Shown here piece by piece: positions 9,829-21,119 of a DNA stretch of 64,000 nucleotides. The stretch spans positions 447,501-511,500 of the forward strand of contig JAJOZX010000937.1 in NCBI GenBank assembly GCA_023014485.1. The letters are read 5' to 3'. The position numbers and the translations under genes are program-made. The number at the start of each line of letters is the position of its first letter. The stretch's first letter is position 1. The DNA is from Bathynomus jamesi (lineage: Eukaryota; Arthropoda; Malacostraca; Isopoda; Cirolanidae). The notes beneath the pieces were generated by a model. That model was not told the origin of the DNA and did not search any database. It saw nothing but the letters and a program-made list of their open reading frames with translations.

Positions 9829-10260
9829 GAACCAACTAAATAAAATCTTAGTTGCCAAGACGCAAATACGAAGATGTAAATAAGAAGGTTAGCCTCTTCA
9901 TTTAAACTATAACATTTATAGTGCTGCAGTAGTATGTCACCCTTAAAATGGCAGAGTTTGTTTCTAGTGAGAAAGGAAATCCAAATCGAAAACCATACCC
10001 ATATTATGTTATATCAGTCAGGGTGAGTCTTCTGGCAGAGTTTGTTTCTAGTGAGAAAGGAAATAAAAATCGAATCTTTATTATAAAATAAGTTAACAAT
10101 TATGTTAACACAAGAAAACAATACTTGTAAGTAAAAATATAATATAAGGACTACCATAGAAATGCAAGTGCCTATAATTCAAGAAACACGATTTTATATA
10201 TTTTACTCATCCGATCCCGTTATAGCGGATTGGTACACGTCATAGCTCCACCAGCTACGC
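9829..10260. other. Left-arm non-coding DNA of Polinton-B
   Basis: No gene seen. It joins, at about 10,038, two pieces that in copy C are separated by roughly 900 bp containing a 226-bp tandem array, so B carries a deletion here or C an expansion. Confidence 0.65.
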
Positions 10261-10266
10261 CGGCAG

Positions 10267-10326
10267 CCAATCACTACGACCATCTGGTCTTTTTGGGGCG
10301 GAGCTTGGCGATTGTGCATATAAAAG
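10267..10326 (+). promoter_or_regulatory. Left-arm RNA polymerase II promoter (CCAAT, GC element, TATA box)
   Basis: CCAAT at 10,267-10,271, GGGCGGAGCTT at 10,296-10,306 and TATAAAAG at 10,319-10,326 are correctly ordered for a plus-strand promoter. Transcription would be expected to start near 10,350, ahead of the ATG at 10,393. The GC element is the inverse of the 11-mer upstream of the 196-aa gene at the other end of the element. It is conserved in copy C. Confidence 0.75.
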
Positions 10327-10392
10327 GGGATATTTTTCAGTTTGGAGTAACAGTAGCTATTTTCGCGTCAGTGAATAATCATTCCCTCCACC

Positions 10393-10566
10393 ATGGACCT
10401 GTACGTCTCCCCAGACTTGTATGAAGAGAGTGATACTGCAGCATTAACGACAATTAGCCTTTTTAATGCGGTTGACCGTGATGAATTATTTACAACGCAA
10501 ACCGTAGAAGATATGTGCAGTGACGCTCCTTACAATCCGACGCAAGGGACTACCATAGAAATGTAA
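10393..10566 (+). CDS. 57-aa ORF (probable first exon), Polinton-B left arm
   Basis: An ATG in good context (CCACCATGG) about 70 bases downstream of the TATA box opens a 57-codon acidic ORF (MDLYVSPDLYEESD at the start). It ends at TAA, but that TAA overlaps a perfect splice donor (GAAAT|GTAAGTG). Splicing from this donor to an AG at 10,779 would join it in frame to the 39-codon ORF at 10,780. I do not recognise the protein. It lies between the non-coding left arm and the convergent protease gene, so its transcript would run antisense toward the capsid cluster. In copy C the equivalent is duplicated and frameshifted. An early regulatory protein is possible but unproven. Confidence 0.6.
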   Translation: MDLYVSPDLYEESDTAALTTISLFNAVDRDELFTTQTVEDMCSDAPYNPTQGTTIEM

Positions 10567-10779
10567 GTGTCTATAATTAGAATTTATATATATATATGGA
10601 GAGTTGTAGTATCTCGTCAAATAGATACTCGCCAAAAATTTTTTATGTCAATCAATGTTATTTGTTATCCCCATTATGCTAAAATCGAAATTTTTATGGC
10701 ATTCAATGTTATTCCTCGAACCAAAGATATCTTCACATAACGGGGATCTGTCTGTATACTCTGTATATGTTTTAAAAGA

Positions 10780-10899
10780 ATGAACATTATTCCTTTAAGG
10801 TCCGATGAGGATTTGACACGTGTTATACAATCTTTTGAAGAATCTCGGAATAGGGAGGATATACTGATCAGTCAACAATGTCACACCGAAATAATGTAA
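10780..10899 (+). CDS. 39-aa ORF (probable second exon)
   Basis: A short acidic ORF (MNIIPLRSDEDLTRVIQSF start) that again ends exactly on a splice-donor-like sequence (AATAAT|GTAAGTG). The preceding ATGTTTTAAAAG could act as an acceptor keeping frame with the upstream 57-codon ORF. It is conserved intact at 55,486-55,605 in copy C. Function unknown. The repeated pattern of an ORF ending on a GTAAGTG donor suggests a multi-exon gene whose last exon I cannot place. Confidence 0.5.
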   Translation: MNIIPLRSDEDLTRVIQSFEESRNREDILISQQCHTEIM

Positions 10900-11017
10900 G
10901 TGTTTTTTCGATCTTTTTGGATAAGAAGACAATATATTTTCATAAATTTATTAAATGAAAGAAATCAGTACATAAACAACTACAGAATATATCGTTACAA
11001 ATATACGAACAAAAACA

Positions 11018-11500
11018 TTATAATATACAACGAGTACGTACAATTGGAAAACGGTTTTTTATCTGTCTGCATACCATTTCATCGTTTCGGCGAGTGTGAC
11101 ACGGGTCAAATAAATTTAAAAAATTTATAAATTCTTTATCATTTGACATATGCATGAGAAATGAGACGCACTACATTCCGCAAACATTAGTAAAATATCC
11201 TTGCATGCGAAATGGGGTCCATACAACTTCGGGAATATGTAACTGAGCGAGAAATTTTACAATAATAGGGTCACTCCAGGGTTGAGTACCGAGTGAATCA
11301 AAATAGTACAGGCGCTGTCTATTTTTAAAATAGACAGCGATCCAGTGAATCCCTTCATTACCGATGATGTCTGTGTTCACAATAAGACTACCGCATTCTC
11401 GCGTACTTGGCAAACTCAATGTTTCATTCTTCGCAAACACGCCGATAAATTTGGAACGTGTGACTCGCTCCATTACTTTCTGAAGTGTATTAGCATCCAT
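11018..11500 (-). pseudogene. PRO: Adenain-like cysteine protease, nonsense-truncated (B)
   Basis: Polinton capsid-maturation protease of the adenovirus endopeptidase type. His52 (GIHWIAV), Asp68 (YYFDSLG), Gln100 and Cys107 (NVCGM) are all present. Relative to copy C a single base change turns the Tyr codon just after the catalytic Cys motif into TAG (about 11,173). This removes the last third, so the ORF ends after 109 residues instead of 160. It starts one base after the major capsid stop. Otherwise it is almost identical to the open copy at 55,725-56,207. Confidence 0.92.
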
Positions 11501-11501
11501 T

Positions 11502-12851
11502 TTAAAAGTCAGTGATAACGCTCCTAAATCTATCTACTTCTATTAGGGCTTGCGATTCGAGATATACTAGTACACTAATAGGAGCGTCTATAGGCTTGGC
11601 GAATTCCAGCCGCACTGAGATGTTTCCGCTCTGCTGTGGGGTTAAATGGGTATTTACGCTAGCAGATAAGTCAGGTGTAATGTCAAACGGATAAAGGTTA
11701 AATTGATCAATGCATTCTTCCTGCGTTACCCCATTACCAAGCTCATCACAATCACCTGCAATATGGGTCAGATTACTATAGGCTCTGGCACAAAGCGGTA
11801 ACAACAGCGTCTGATGAATAGTCCGTACCCATTGTTCACCCAAAGCAGTGCCATTAACGTATAGAGTTATATTTTTAAGTCCGAAATTCTCGAATTTAAA
11901 GGCACTCTTTTTATATTTTCCATTCACCGAAGCGTGGTCCTGCATGCCGATTAATATCCTTTTAGGAAGATTTCCCACGGCAATGTTTTCTATCTGCTTC
12001 GATGCCAACCCTGCAGGAACCGTATATAGTTGATCTGCACTCTGTTAATAGGATATTTCACTGTAGCGTTTAGTAAATTTTTCTCAATTTCTAGTTGTTT
12101 TGGTGAACTTAATTTCACTCGCCGTACGCGGAGGTATGTGTCCATAATGTGAACCACAACGGGCTTTGCACCCTCTTCTTGATCCGCAGCCAGATTTAAG
12201 CAGATCTCAGGACTCGTGCGGGTGAGCTTTATTTTCATATCCACCCCGTTCACAAGCAACTTCTCCTGGAAAGTGAAATCTGTGTGCAACCGTCCAAAAC
12301 ACTCGTATATTTTCTTTTTAGAATTTTTAAATTTGTCCTTTATACTATTTTCATCTTTAGTTTGATAATATCCCTCCGCACTTAAAAAGGTAGCCTTCGC
12401 TTCTTTGGAAAAGTTGAGGACATTTTCCAGATAGGCTCGTAGATGATAGTACCCCGTGCCTGCCGATATGTTGGTCTGATTTAATATACGTCACACTGGT
12501 TGAATATGGAGTGCAGAAAGTTTGTTTCAGGGTATACAGCATATTTGTCATCGCAGACCGTTCCATCAGAATGGGCTATACGTAGCTTAGCGTACATGTG
12601 CACACAGCTTGGATCAAAAAAAAGGACCTGAGCTGGGTATCACGAATTCTATAGGTGCACTCGGGGAACTAATTGTGTTTTAAAGGGTTAATTGTAATAA
12701 AGTCACTGTGCTCAATAGAAACTTGGGTTGGAGGTAGCTCAAAAAGGGACAGCTCCGATTTACAGCATTGTGAACTACATGGGTGGATGAAGCGTGCCAT
12801 GGCGAAATAGTGACTCCTCTCTCGACAAGTGGTAAACAAACTATGATTCAT
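11502..12851 (-). pseudogene. MCP: Major capsid protein, frameshifted (B)
   Basis: The same gene as the intact 450-codon ORF at 56,209-57,561, but with at least five single-base indels. They lie near 11,806, 11,838, 12,030, 12,485 and 12,680, plus a changed stretch at about 12,620. These break it into four visible pieces. Base substitutions relative to copy C are few, so the damage is recent or partly a sequence-quality effect. It would encode the double jelly-roll shell protein of the Polinton particle. Confidence 0.92.
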
Positions 12852-12873
12852 GAGATCAAGTCCTTAGCTTATA

Positions 12874-13253
12874 TCAGTCAAAAAAGTGGTCAACCATAGG
12901 TTTCATTCGCTTACAGCACTCTTTTTTGATAGCCTTTTACGTTTAATACCACGTGACCCCTTCTTCCGGGCAGCCCGCTTCTTCCCGCCACCACGCATTT
13001 TTCTCTTTGCATCTTTGATGATTTCGTCCCGTGTACGCTTTAAATGTTTTTTTAGAGCTTCTTTAGGTTTAGCCCCGGCCAATATGTCTTCTACAGTGTT
13101 AAGGCCTGATTATAGCGCTTTTCTTCCAAGGTATCTGGCACCCCTCTTCAGCAAAGGAACAGCCGTACGTAGTATGGATGAAAAAATGGACCCAAGTCCA
13201 CTACCGCGCTGGTATCGCATCCCTCGATAGACCGTGAAAGGCTTTCTATCCAT
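12874..13253 (-). pseudogene. Basic pX-like virion protein, broken (B)
   Basis: Counterpart of the open 126-aa gene at 57,585-57,965. A CAA to TAA change near 13,112 creates a stop about one third in, and a one-base deletion near 12,922 shifts the Lys/Arg-rich tail. The start codon overlaps the stop of the penton gene as TAATG. Confidence 0.88.
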
Positions 13254-14108
13254 TATAACTCAGTGCGTCGAAAGTGTAGCTTCACTGTTAAGCTCCCGTT
13301 ACCGAATGGGAAGTTTTCACCCTCAATCGTTCTTATATATATTGTGATATTGGTTATTAAATTAGTTGCGACATTCACATAATGGGGTCTGTCATATGTA
13401 ATACTCAAACTCCTTCCTCTATGGTTGGGGATGTGAGCAATGCGCAGCAGGCGTGCCTGGGAATCCCCAACAAACTGGTGCTCCACTATATTACTGTAAA
13501 TATAGCACATGTCTGGGGACCTTTCAGCCAATTTCTCCATCTTCAATTGATACATTAATCTGGACAAGTCATGCTGTCTCGTGAAATGTGTCTCTTTGGA
13601 AGACTGCGCTGTAGCGGCCATTGGCTAGAATTTGGAACTTTCTATGGTCTTTAATACGTCTGTTAGTCTTTGATTTTAGGATTAGTGTATGTGCAGGGTT
13701 GTTTACGACTTCGTATACTAAATCATTCGTAAGGTTTGAGTTTCTTAAACTTACGTTTAAGCCTCTCACAACATCCTCGGCCGAACCATATTGACCCGGC
13801 CCTAGTCTTACTTCTGTACTATAATACCGTGCAATCTTAGTCCGAGCGATGCGCATAGTTTCATCCATAGCTACCCCAGCTTTTTCACACTCGTCAATGT
13901 CTCTAATAATCGTAAAAACGGTCTCTTTATGTTCAATATTTAAAAAGACGGTGTCCAGCTGAATTTCGCATATCCCCACCTCATACGAATCACGACCCAA
14001 TTCAATGTGCCCATGGAGTTCTGTTACAAAGTTGGCTAGTGTGTTGTTAGGGTGTACAGACAGGGACGAGGAGGATGGGATTGTGACGTAGAAATGGTTA
14101 GGAGCCAT
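13253..14108 (-). pseudogene. Penton-like minor capsid protein, frameshifted (B)
   Basis: Matches the open 285-codon gene at 57,965-58,822 throughout, with one 2-base deletion near 13,577 that splits it into an N-terminal 179-codon piece and a C-terminal piece. Apart from that the two copies are nearly identical. It is expected to form the pentameric capsid vertices; that role is known for the single-jelly-roll protein of Polintons. Confidence 0.88.
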
Positions 14109-14116
14109 GTTGTATA

Positions 14117-15169
14117 CTATTTAAGCTTCATTATTGCATCAGCTTTTATATAGGTGTTGAAGCTTTCTGGGTACCCTAGCCATTTCACCAGGTACATTTT
14201 TCTCCTTCCTGTACCTTTGCTTCCTAAAATTTTCTCAATTTTAAACACATTTTTTTCTAAATTAAACGCAACTTTCTGCATTTCCTCGCGGTAAAAGCCT
14301 CCTGAGATTTCTTCCCCATTCAAATCTTCAATGTAATACATCATTATCTCACCTTTAGGTCTCACAGCCCTAACTTTAAAAATCTCGCGTGTCCATCCTT
14401 CCTCAAAACCCTTTGCGAATTTATTCCCCGAACGCGACAGCCTTACATAATCATTGATTTTGAAGCGCGCAGAGTGTGGTGGTGGTGGTGATCCATCTCT
14501 TCTCGGGAGCGTACCTCTTTCTAAAACTTCGTTAGGCGTTGTCCCAATCGTGCGATGGTGTTAGCGGTTGTAGGATGATGCCAATGATTCCAGAATGTCT
14601 AGAAATCTGTATGTGTTTTTATGTGTAAACTAACGGTGCATGCGTTCCTTTATGGTGCGCTGAACTCTTTCAGCTAAAGAAGCCTTATGTATAGAATTGG
14701 TTGTGTAATAGCTGATATTAAACTCTGTCAACATGTTCTGAAAAGCACGGCCTATAAATTCCTTCCCCATATCCGTACAAAAATAGCCAGGAACCCTGTT
14801 TTCTTTTAACATTAGCGTTTTGGTGCTTTAGCAACTGTTTCAGGTGATTTATTTTTCAGAGGAACTAGCCACAGATATCTAGAGAATACGTCTATTATGA
14901 ATAGAATGTAGCGGTAACCATCGTTATACACAGAATATCTTTGCATGTCTGTTAAATCTGCTTGTCAAATAGAATCAATCGAGGAAGCGTTGTCTTGGCT
15001 GTTTTAAACTTTTTCTCACAGGCTTATGAAGCGTATAAGCGTCCTGCTCCCTCAAAAATCTTTCAACATCTTTTTTCCCTATTCCGTAAACACTTCTGTA
15101 GTCTATCTACGCCGCCGTAAAGGATGGGGTAGAAATGTCATAATAGCGTTTAGTTAATACGTTAGCCAT
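14117..15169 (-). pseudogene. INT: Retrovirus-like integrase with chromodomain, broken (B)
   Basis: Counterpart of the open 352-codon integrase at 58,831-59,889. Stops or indels occur near 14,562 (GTGTTAGCGG for GTGTGAGCGG), 14,629 (AAACTAACGG), 14,825, 15,000-15,030 and 15,090-15,120. The catalytic Asp-2 and Glu segments and the C-terminal chromodomain (about 14,117-14,245) remain readable. It overlaps the end of the 244-codon gene by 16 bases. Confidence 0.92.
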
Positions 15170-15886
15170 TTGCGTATTTTAGAGGCACGTGGGTAGGGTT
15201 GGTTTAACCTCTTCTTGCTCCTCTTCAAAGGTGTTACCGCCGGGGGTGACGGCGCCTTCAATTGTGTCACAGGCGTTGCATGTTCCAATCTTTTAACCTG
15301 TTCAGATTTCCTATCAACGTTTTAGGGACATTTATTTGTTGTAGTCTTGCTTTAATATGCTTCCATCCTGATGGTGATGGCCTATCCCACTTTCTCACCC
15401 AGATCATGGACAATGTCTACGATATTCGATCCCTGTACCTTTGATCCTTCCACAATGATCTCCCCTGTATCGGTCCATTGTATGGCGGGATCCTCATTCA
15501 ATAGATTATAAAGACTTAAGCCTTACTCCTCAATGTAAGTGGGAGGTATTTTTTAATACATGTTCGATATGTTGTGTGGCTAATCTTTTTGGTTGGTCCT
15601 GTGTCGTCGGGGACAGATCCTATGTCGCCATGTCCATCATCCCCCGCTGTGCCTAATAACCACAGGAATCTCTGTAGGGCTCTTATAATTTTCGTACTCG
15701 TGAAGAAATTTCTGCAGAGCTTCTTGGTATAAGATTCTTTTCTCATCAGGTGTTTTTCACTGTTTAATAGGGCTAACAATTCGCTTTCCATTCTTTTAAG
15801 TCTGCTTTTACGGGGATCTAGATACGTGTCTGGATTCCTTTGCAGTGAAGCGTACACCTCGTGGGAATCACTACCACTTTCTTCAT
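15154..15886 (-). pseudogene. 244-aa orphan gene, frameshifted (B)
   Basis: Degraded counterpart of the open gene at 59,874-60,608, with indels around 15,295, 15,400, 15,530, 15,600-15,650, 15,760 and 15,865. The N-terminal YASLQRNPDTYLDPRKSRLK motif is still visible. Function unknown; it lies between the 107-aa gene and integrase. Confidence 0.85.
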
Positions 15887-16207
15887 TATATTAATCTAGT
15901 CAGTAAAGGACCCAAAACTGAAATAAGATGGGGAGAAATGACCTCCTGTTTGTACAATAATTCGTTTTTTCTTCGCTTACAGTTTGGCTTTTACGAGCGC
16001 TGCACGTATTATGTTCTTGTAGCGGCGTAAGGCGAGCCTTCTGATGGGTTTTCATTGATACATTGCAATTATAACGTTAAGACAGATTTCACAGATGCAT
16101 TTTAAAAGTCGGGCGTCGATATTTTTAATAAACATCTGCTGCATTGCCCGGGGCAGTCGATGATAGATTTTTATTAATTCACGGTATTTCTTTAGTCTCT
16201 TTGTCAT
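15886..16207 (-). pseudogene. 107-aa orphan gene, frameshifted (B)
   Basis: Counterpart of the open gene at 60,608-60,931, with several one-base indels (for example near 15,925, 15,982, 16,030 and 16,107) that leave no long frame. Its start overlaps the ATPase stop as ATGA. Confidence 0.82.
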
Positions 16208-16833
16208 TCTGGAGTATACACCGTTTCAGGCTCGTTTGGAAATATATTCGTTCGCAGAAGCACTCTAGACGTGTTTCGCGGATGAAGGTCGCAAAGCAAA
16301 TATCCGTAACGCGTGCTTGTAGCTTCTTTATAAACTTCCAAAAACTCCTTACGCTGATTCGGGAACATTTGATTGGCTAATACCCCAATTTGTGATACAT
16401 CTCTACGTTGCGCGAATAAGACTAGATATTGCGTATTTAACGACACATCGCGCATGTATCTATTTTTGAAAAATAGATTCTGATTGATGAAGAACACGCT
16501 TATGTTAAGATGGTGGGAGAATACTGTAAATGTCTCAGCAAACGTTTTATCCATCTCCAACATGAGATCGTCAATTACAATGATTGTATGTTCATTTCCC
16601 TTTAACGAATTAACGTCATATACGCCTTTGTGGAACAAAATATCATCTTGGTATTCGTTGAACACTGATTGATACGTCGAATAGCACCATATAACTTTAC
16701 ACACAAATTTCGAGAACATCTCTCCATTTTCTTTAATGATTTTAAGCATAAACACAGTTTTACCACATCCTGTAGGTCCAGATATAATACATGTGGATGG
16801 GCTCGTGAATCTGAATTTTTCTACATAGTCCAT
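16204..16833 (-). CDS. ATP: FtsK/HerA-type genome-packaging ATPase (B)
   Basis: A 209-codon open frame from ATG 16,833; the two codons further upstream would need a GTG start. The Walker A P-loop GPTGCGKT lies at residues 19-26 and a Walker B with acidic pair (IIVIDD) near residues 84-89, followed by the short C-terminal domain. In Polintons and related viruses this enzyme pumps DNA into the capsid. It is one of the few minus-strand genes still open in B and is almost identical to copy C (61,557-60,928). It begins the minus-strand cluster and faces POLB across a very short spacer, so a bidirectional promoter is likely. Confidence 0.95.
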   Translation of the reverse strand: MDYVEKFRFTSPSTCIISGPTGCGKTVFMLKIIKENGEMFSKFVCKVIWCYSTYQSVFNEYQDDILFHKGVYDVNSLKGNEHTIIVIDDLMLEMDKTFAETFTVFSHHLNISVFFINQNLFFKNRYMRDVSLNTQYLVLFAQRRDVSQIGVLANQMFPNQRKEFLEVYKEATSTRYGYLLCDLHPRNTSRVLLRTNIFPNEPETVYTPE

Positions 16834-16917
16834 TTCTAACACGTCACACTCCTAAGTGGGTCATTTACAAAATATTACAAATTTTGAGTGCTGTTCCTTA
16901 TATTTCTTCTCCCACAG

Positions 16918-19900
16918 AACCGTGAATGACGATGAGGTAGAGCAGCCCATCATTACGGATGACCTCGACGACAGTGTAGTTGTGATCTCCTCCCCTGCCA
17001 ACGAACCCTCACCAGCGATACCGGTAACACGTCCAAAGCGGAGGTATGAGATACCCACGTCAGGTATAAAGCGACCGAAATACGCGCCTGTTGAACCAGT
17101 AATAGATCCCCAACCCTCAACCTCTTACGCAGCAACCCCTCCAGCAGCACCTCCCGCTAATATATCCCCTTATTCATCCGCCGCCCCCCGTTCTGTTAAG
17201 TCTACAATAATAGAGCCCCAACCATCAACCTCCTACGCAACAGGCCCCCCATCAGCAGCACCTTACGCTAATATACCCCCTAATTCATCCGCCGCCCCCC
17301 GTTCTGTTGAGGAAGATATAACGCTCGAATTGGTGCGCTCCGCAGCCCCCACCCCAGCCTTGACTAGAAATCGGTATAGAGTCAGGGTCGACCCTAGAGT
17401 CATGTATAGCAATGGTATTGAGCGCGGACTACGCCGGGTTGTAGAGCGTATTATAGAGTTTGCTCTTCAGAATCGCGACGAGCGTGAAGTCAGGACGAGT
17501 CTGTCCTTTGGATTCGGGTCAGATGACGGTGATGTAGACGATTATTGGGTGATAGTGCCATTTAGACGTTTGGCGGCTGAAGATGTAGAATATATATTAG
17601 GACGTATAATGCAAGCCGCCCAAAGTAGTATAGCCTTCAATGTGGACAACTTCACGGTAAATATTGACCGTGTATTCCGTGTTGCGGGTCATAGTGCCAT
17701 ACCGTATACTCTTAACCTCAATTCTCAAGCTATTTATAGACGGCATATAAACGTCGATCGTGGTTGCGGCTTTATAGCAGTACTCTTAGCACGTATGTTT
17801 ACTGTACAAAATACACGAACTCAAAAAATTTGGTTGCCTACAGTCGTGGAGCGTGCCCGTAAACTAGCTGTAGACTGTGAACTTGAATTTGACTGTAATA
17901 TGGGTCCTGAAGAACTGAGAAGGGTAGAACAGGAAATGAATGTCCGCATAGTTGTGTTTGGGCTGGATGATCGTCGTAGGACTGTGTATGTTTTTAAAAG
18001 TTGTGTGAGAGATCGTACAAGACCCCTACTTATTTTAGGATTGTCAGGGACAATGTATCTCCCCATCCGTAATATAAGGTGGCTTTACGCGAGTTATGAC
18101 AAAAGTCGAAAATATGGGAGACATCATGATTTGTGTAAGGGGTGTCTCGAGTTTGCGGATAATATAGTGAGACATTGTAAAGAATGTCACATGGTATGTG
18201 AGCAGTGTAAAAGCACCAAATGTGAAAGCCGTGTAGTTGAAGCTGAGAAGAGAGACTGTGATGTGTGTAGACGCACATTTTTCAATAATAGCTGTTTTGA
18301 TTTCCATAAATCAATTGGCACGTGCAGGAAAATGAGAATCTGTGAATGTGGTATGTTTCCACAATCGATAATTGGGGAAAATTTAAGCACAAGTGTACGT
18401 AATTCACTGTCCTACATGCCAGGAGGAATATAAGGCGGATGGAGTAAAGCATGTGTGTTATATGAAAGATGCTAAGCCTAAAAATAACCCTTGTATAACT
18501 GTATACTACGATATAGAAACATATACGAACGCTGAAACCAAAGAGGTAATTCCACATTTACTTGTGAGCCAGACTATCTGTGATGAGTGTATGGATATCG
18601 AATGTGACGAGTGCCCCAAATGTGGTAAACGGACAAACGTTTTTAAAACGAATGTCAGCGATAGTCCTGTGAAACTATTTGTGTCCTATATTGTCAAGTT
18701 AGCCGACAAGTTCAAAAAAATGACTGTGTATATTCTCGCCCATAACGGGGCAAAGTTTGACACGCAGTTCCTTTATAAGGAGTTGCTTGAACACGAATCC
18801 TCTGAGATATTTACAGGTGATCCATTGAAAAGAGGCAACAAATTAATACAGATGCAGATAAGAGGCAATGTACAATTTAAAGATACTTTATTATTCACAC
18901 CTTGTAAATTAGCAAAGCTACCCAAGGTGATGGGAGTAGCAGCTGAAGTTTCCAAAGGATACTTCCCTTACACTTTCCTCACCAGCGAGACTTTAAACTA
19001 CGTAGGCCCACCACCCGTCAAACATTATTTTGACTGTATGGATGAACGTGAAGACTTTGATCGATACTACGACAGTTTTAATAAAAGTAACCCTGATAAT
19101 ATAGCTGATGAATGTGAGCGTTATTGCGTGAATGATGTGCGCGTGCTTAGAGTATGTTTCCAGGCCTTTAGAAGGATGTACAGAGCCCGTTTCAAATGCG
19201 ATCCACTGCAAGTCGCAACCACCATCGCATCATTATGTTTTACGGTGTTCAAGAATAACTTCATGCCGAAAGACACCTTAGCCATTATTCACCGAAACAA
19301 TCCCCGCAGTTACGGGCACAAGGCTATTTACTGGCTCATACACCTACAGCAACAGACAGGTGTATACATAAAGCACGCCCGCAACACGGGTGAAGTACCC
19401 ATTAAGATTAATGGACGTGTTTTTTGGGTTGATGGGTTAAGTGAAAACCGTGTCACTGGTGTGAAGACTGTGTACTCCTTTAACGGTTGCTGGTGGCATG
19501 GATGCCCCCGTCCTGAGTGCGGAATCACCGGAGATATCCACGGTAGGTCTCCTGCCGACTGTCTTGCATCGACCCGCACCCGCGATCAACTTATAGGATC
19601 ACAGTTCACTCACAAAGTCTTGTGGGAGCATGAATATGATGCACGGATGGAGACAGACGAGGTGTACCGTGAGGAAATAAAAACGATCAAGCGTCCAATG
19701 GTGCTGGATCCTCTCAAATGTGGTGATAGCTTGTTTGGAGGACGTACAAATCCTTTCAGACTATACTTTCCACCTACGGAGGGCGTGAAGCTCCATTACT
19801 ACGATCTCTGTTCTTTATACCTATACGTGATGGAGAGCAATCCGTACCCCGTGGGCGCTCCTGAGAAACTGGTGGGACCTAGCCTACCCTCCATCAATGA

Positions 19901-21089
19901 ATTTTCAAAAAATTTGAATGATCGTTACTTTGGGCTCTCTTTCGTAGACGTACTTCCCCCACGCAATTTATGGATGCCGATCTTATCTGTCGTTATCGAC
20001 GACAAGCTCATGTTTCCCCTGTGCGTGAAGTGCGCGGAAGAGAATAACGGCGAATGTAACCATATACCCCACCAGCGTAAGATCAGAGGCGTATATACAA
20101 GTCCTGAGTTGGCCCTAGCCGTACGCCATGGTTATAGAATACTGAAGATACATGAGGTGTGGAGGTTTCAGAAGCTACCCAACCTTTTCACACCATATAT
20201 AAACACCTTTTTGAAGGATAAGGTTGAGGCATCAGGGTATCCGCGAGGAGTTGATACCGAAGATGAAAAGTCTGCCTATATTCAACGTTACCGCGACCGC
20301 GAAGGTATACAACTTGATCGTGTCCAAATTTTAAAGAATCCTGGCAAGCGCTTTAGTGCAAAGTTGTGTCTAAACAGTCTATGGGGAAAATTTGCGCAGA
20401 ATACCGGCAGAGGGAGCATTCATTTGGCACAAAGTTATAGCGATGTCTGGGATTATGCCAATGCCCCCGATAAAGAGGTCATGGAGATCGTAAATGTAGG
20501 TAATACTTACGTAATAAAGTACAACAACACTGAATTTGCCACAGATACCTCAAGGGTTACAAACATACCTGTGGCCAGCTTCACAACAGCCTATGCCCGT
20601 ATAAAACTTTGGGGTCTATTGCATTCTCTTGGGCGGAGAGTATTGTATGCCGATACAGATAGCGTGATATTCACAGAGAGGGAGGGTGAATACATGCCCA
20701 CTATTGGGGAGTTCCTCGGCGAGCTCACTGATGAGATCAAGGATGAGTATGGGGACAACGCATACGCCGACTCTTTTGCCTCAACAGGACCTAAGACTTA
20801 TGGGGTACGGGTCAGGGTGGGGGAGGAAATGAAATATATCGTGAAGGCAAAGGGTATTACGCTCAACCATGCGAATCGGGAGGTTGTTAACTTTGAGTCG
20901 TTGAAGGATCTAGTATGTTTGGACGATGATGAACAACCTCCCCAACTAATTGTAGGCACCCACAATTTTCGGGCGCAGAAGCTGGGGGGCGTGAAGGAAC
21001 TTAGGGGTACGAAGGTGTGCCGTAACACCTATAGGAAACGTTACCAGTTACCTGGTACCTATGATACCGTACCCTTTGGATACCAATGA
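16918..21089 (+). pseudogene. POLB: Protein-primed DNA polymerase B, best copy (two frameshifts) (B)
   Basis: Replicates the element using a protein primer. From N to C: a Pro/Ser-rich region with two about-37-residue repeats (PQPSTSYA, SSAAPRSV motifs); a globular region with an OTU-like D-R-G-C-G-F-I-A stretch (about 17,757-17,784); and a Cys/His-rich block (18,135-18,350). From 18,393 an 898-codon frame carries exonuclease I DIE (residues 40-42), II N118/FD122-123 and III ND 247-248. It also has a Cys/His insert (FNGCWWHGC, 363-371), motif A (YYDLCSLY, about 469), motif B (KLCLNSLWG, about 655) and motif C (YADTDS, about 750). A +1 near 18,360 and a -1 near 18,394 disrupt the join. No in-frame ATG precedes the N-terminal region, and a splice-acceptor sequence (TTTCTTCTCCCACAG) ends at 16,917. 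A 5' exon is therefore likely. Confidence 0.93.
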
Positions 21090-21119
21090 TGCTTCTATTG
21101 TTAACTCACACGTCTTGTA

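Noticed and set aside
12886..13230. 114-codon plus-strand ORF opposite the pX-like gene (also 57,493-57,942)
   Set aside because: Antisense shadow of the basic gene; the minus-strand product is conserved in position and composition.
18030..18307. Minus-strand His/Thr-rich ORFs opposite POLB
   Set aside because: Shadows of the Cys-rich region of the polymerase, present wherever that region is.
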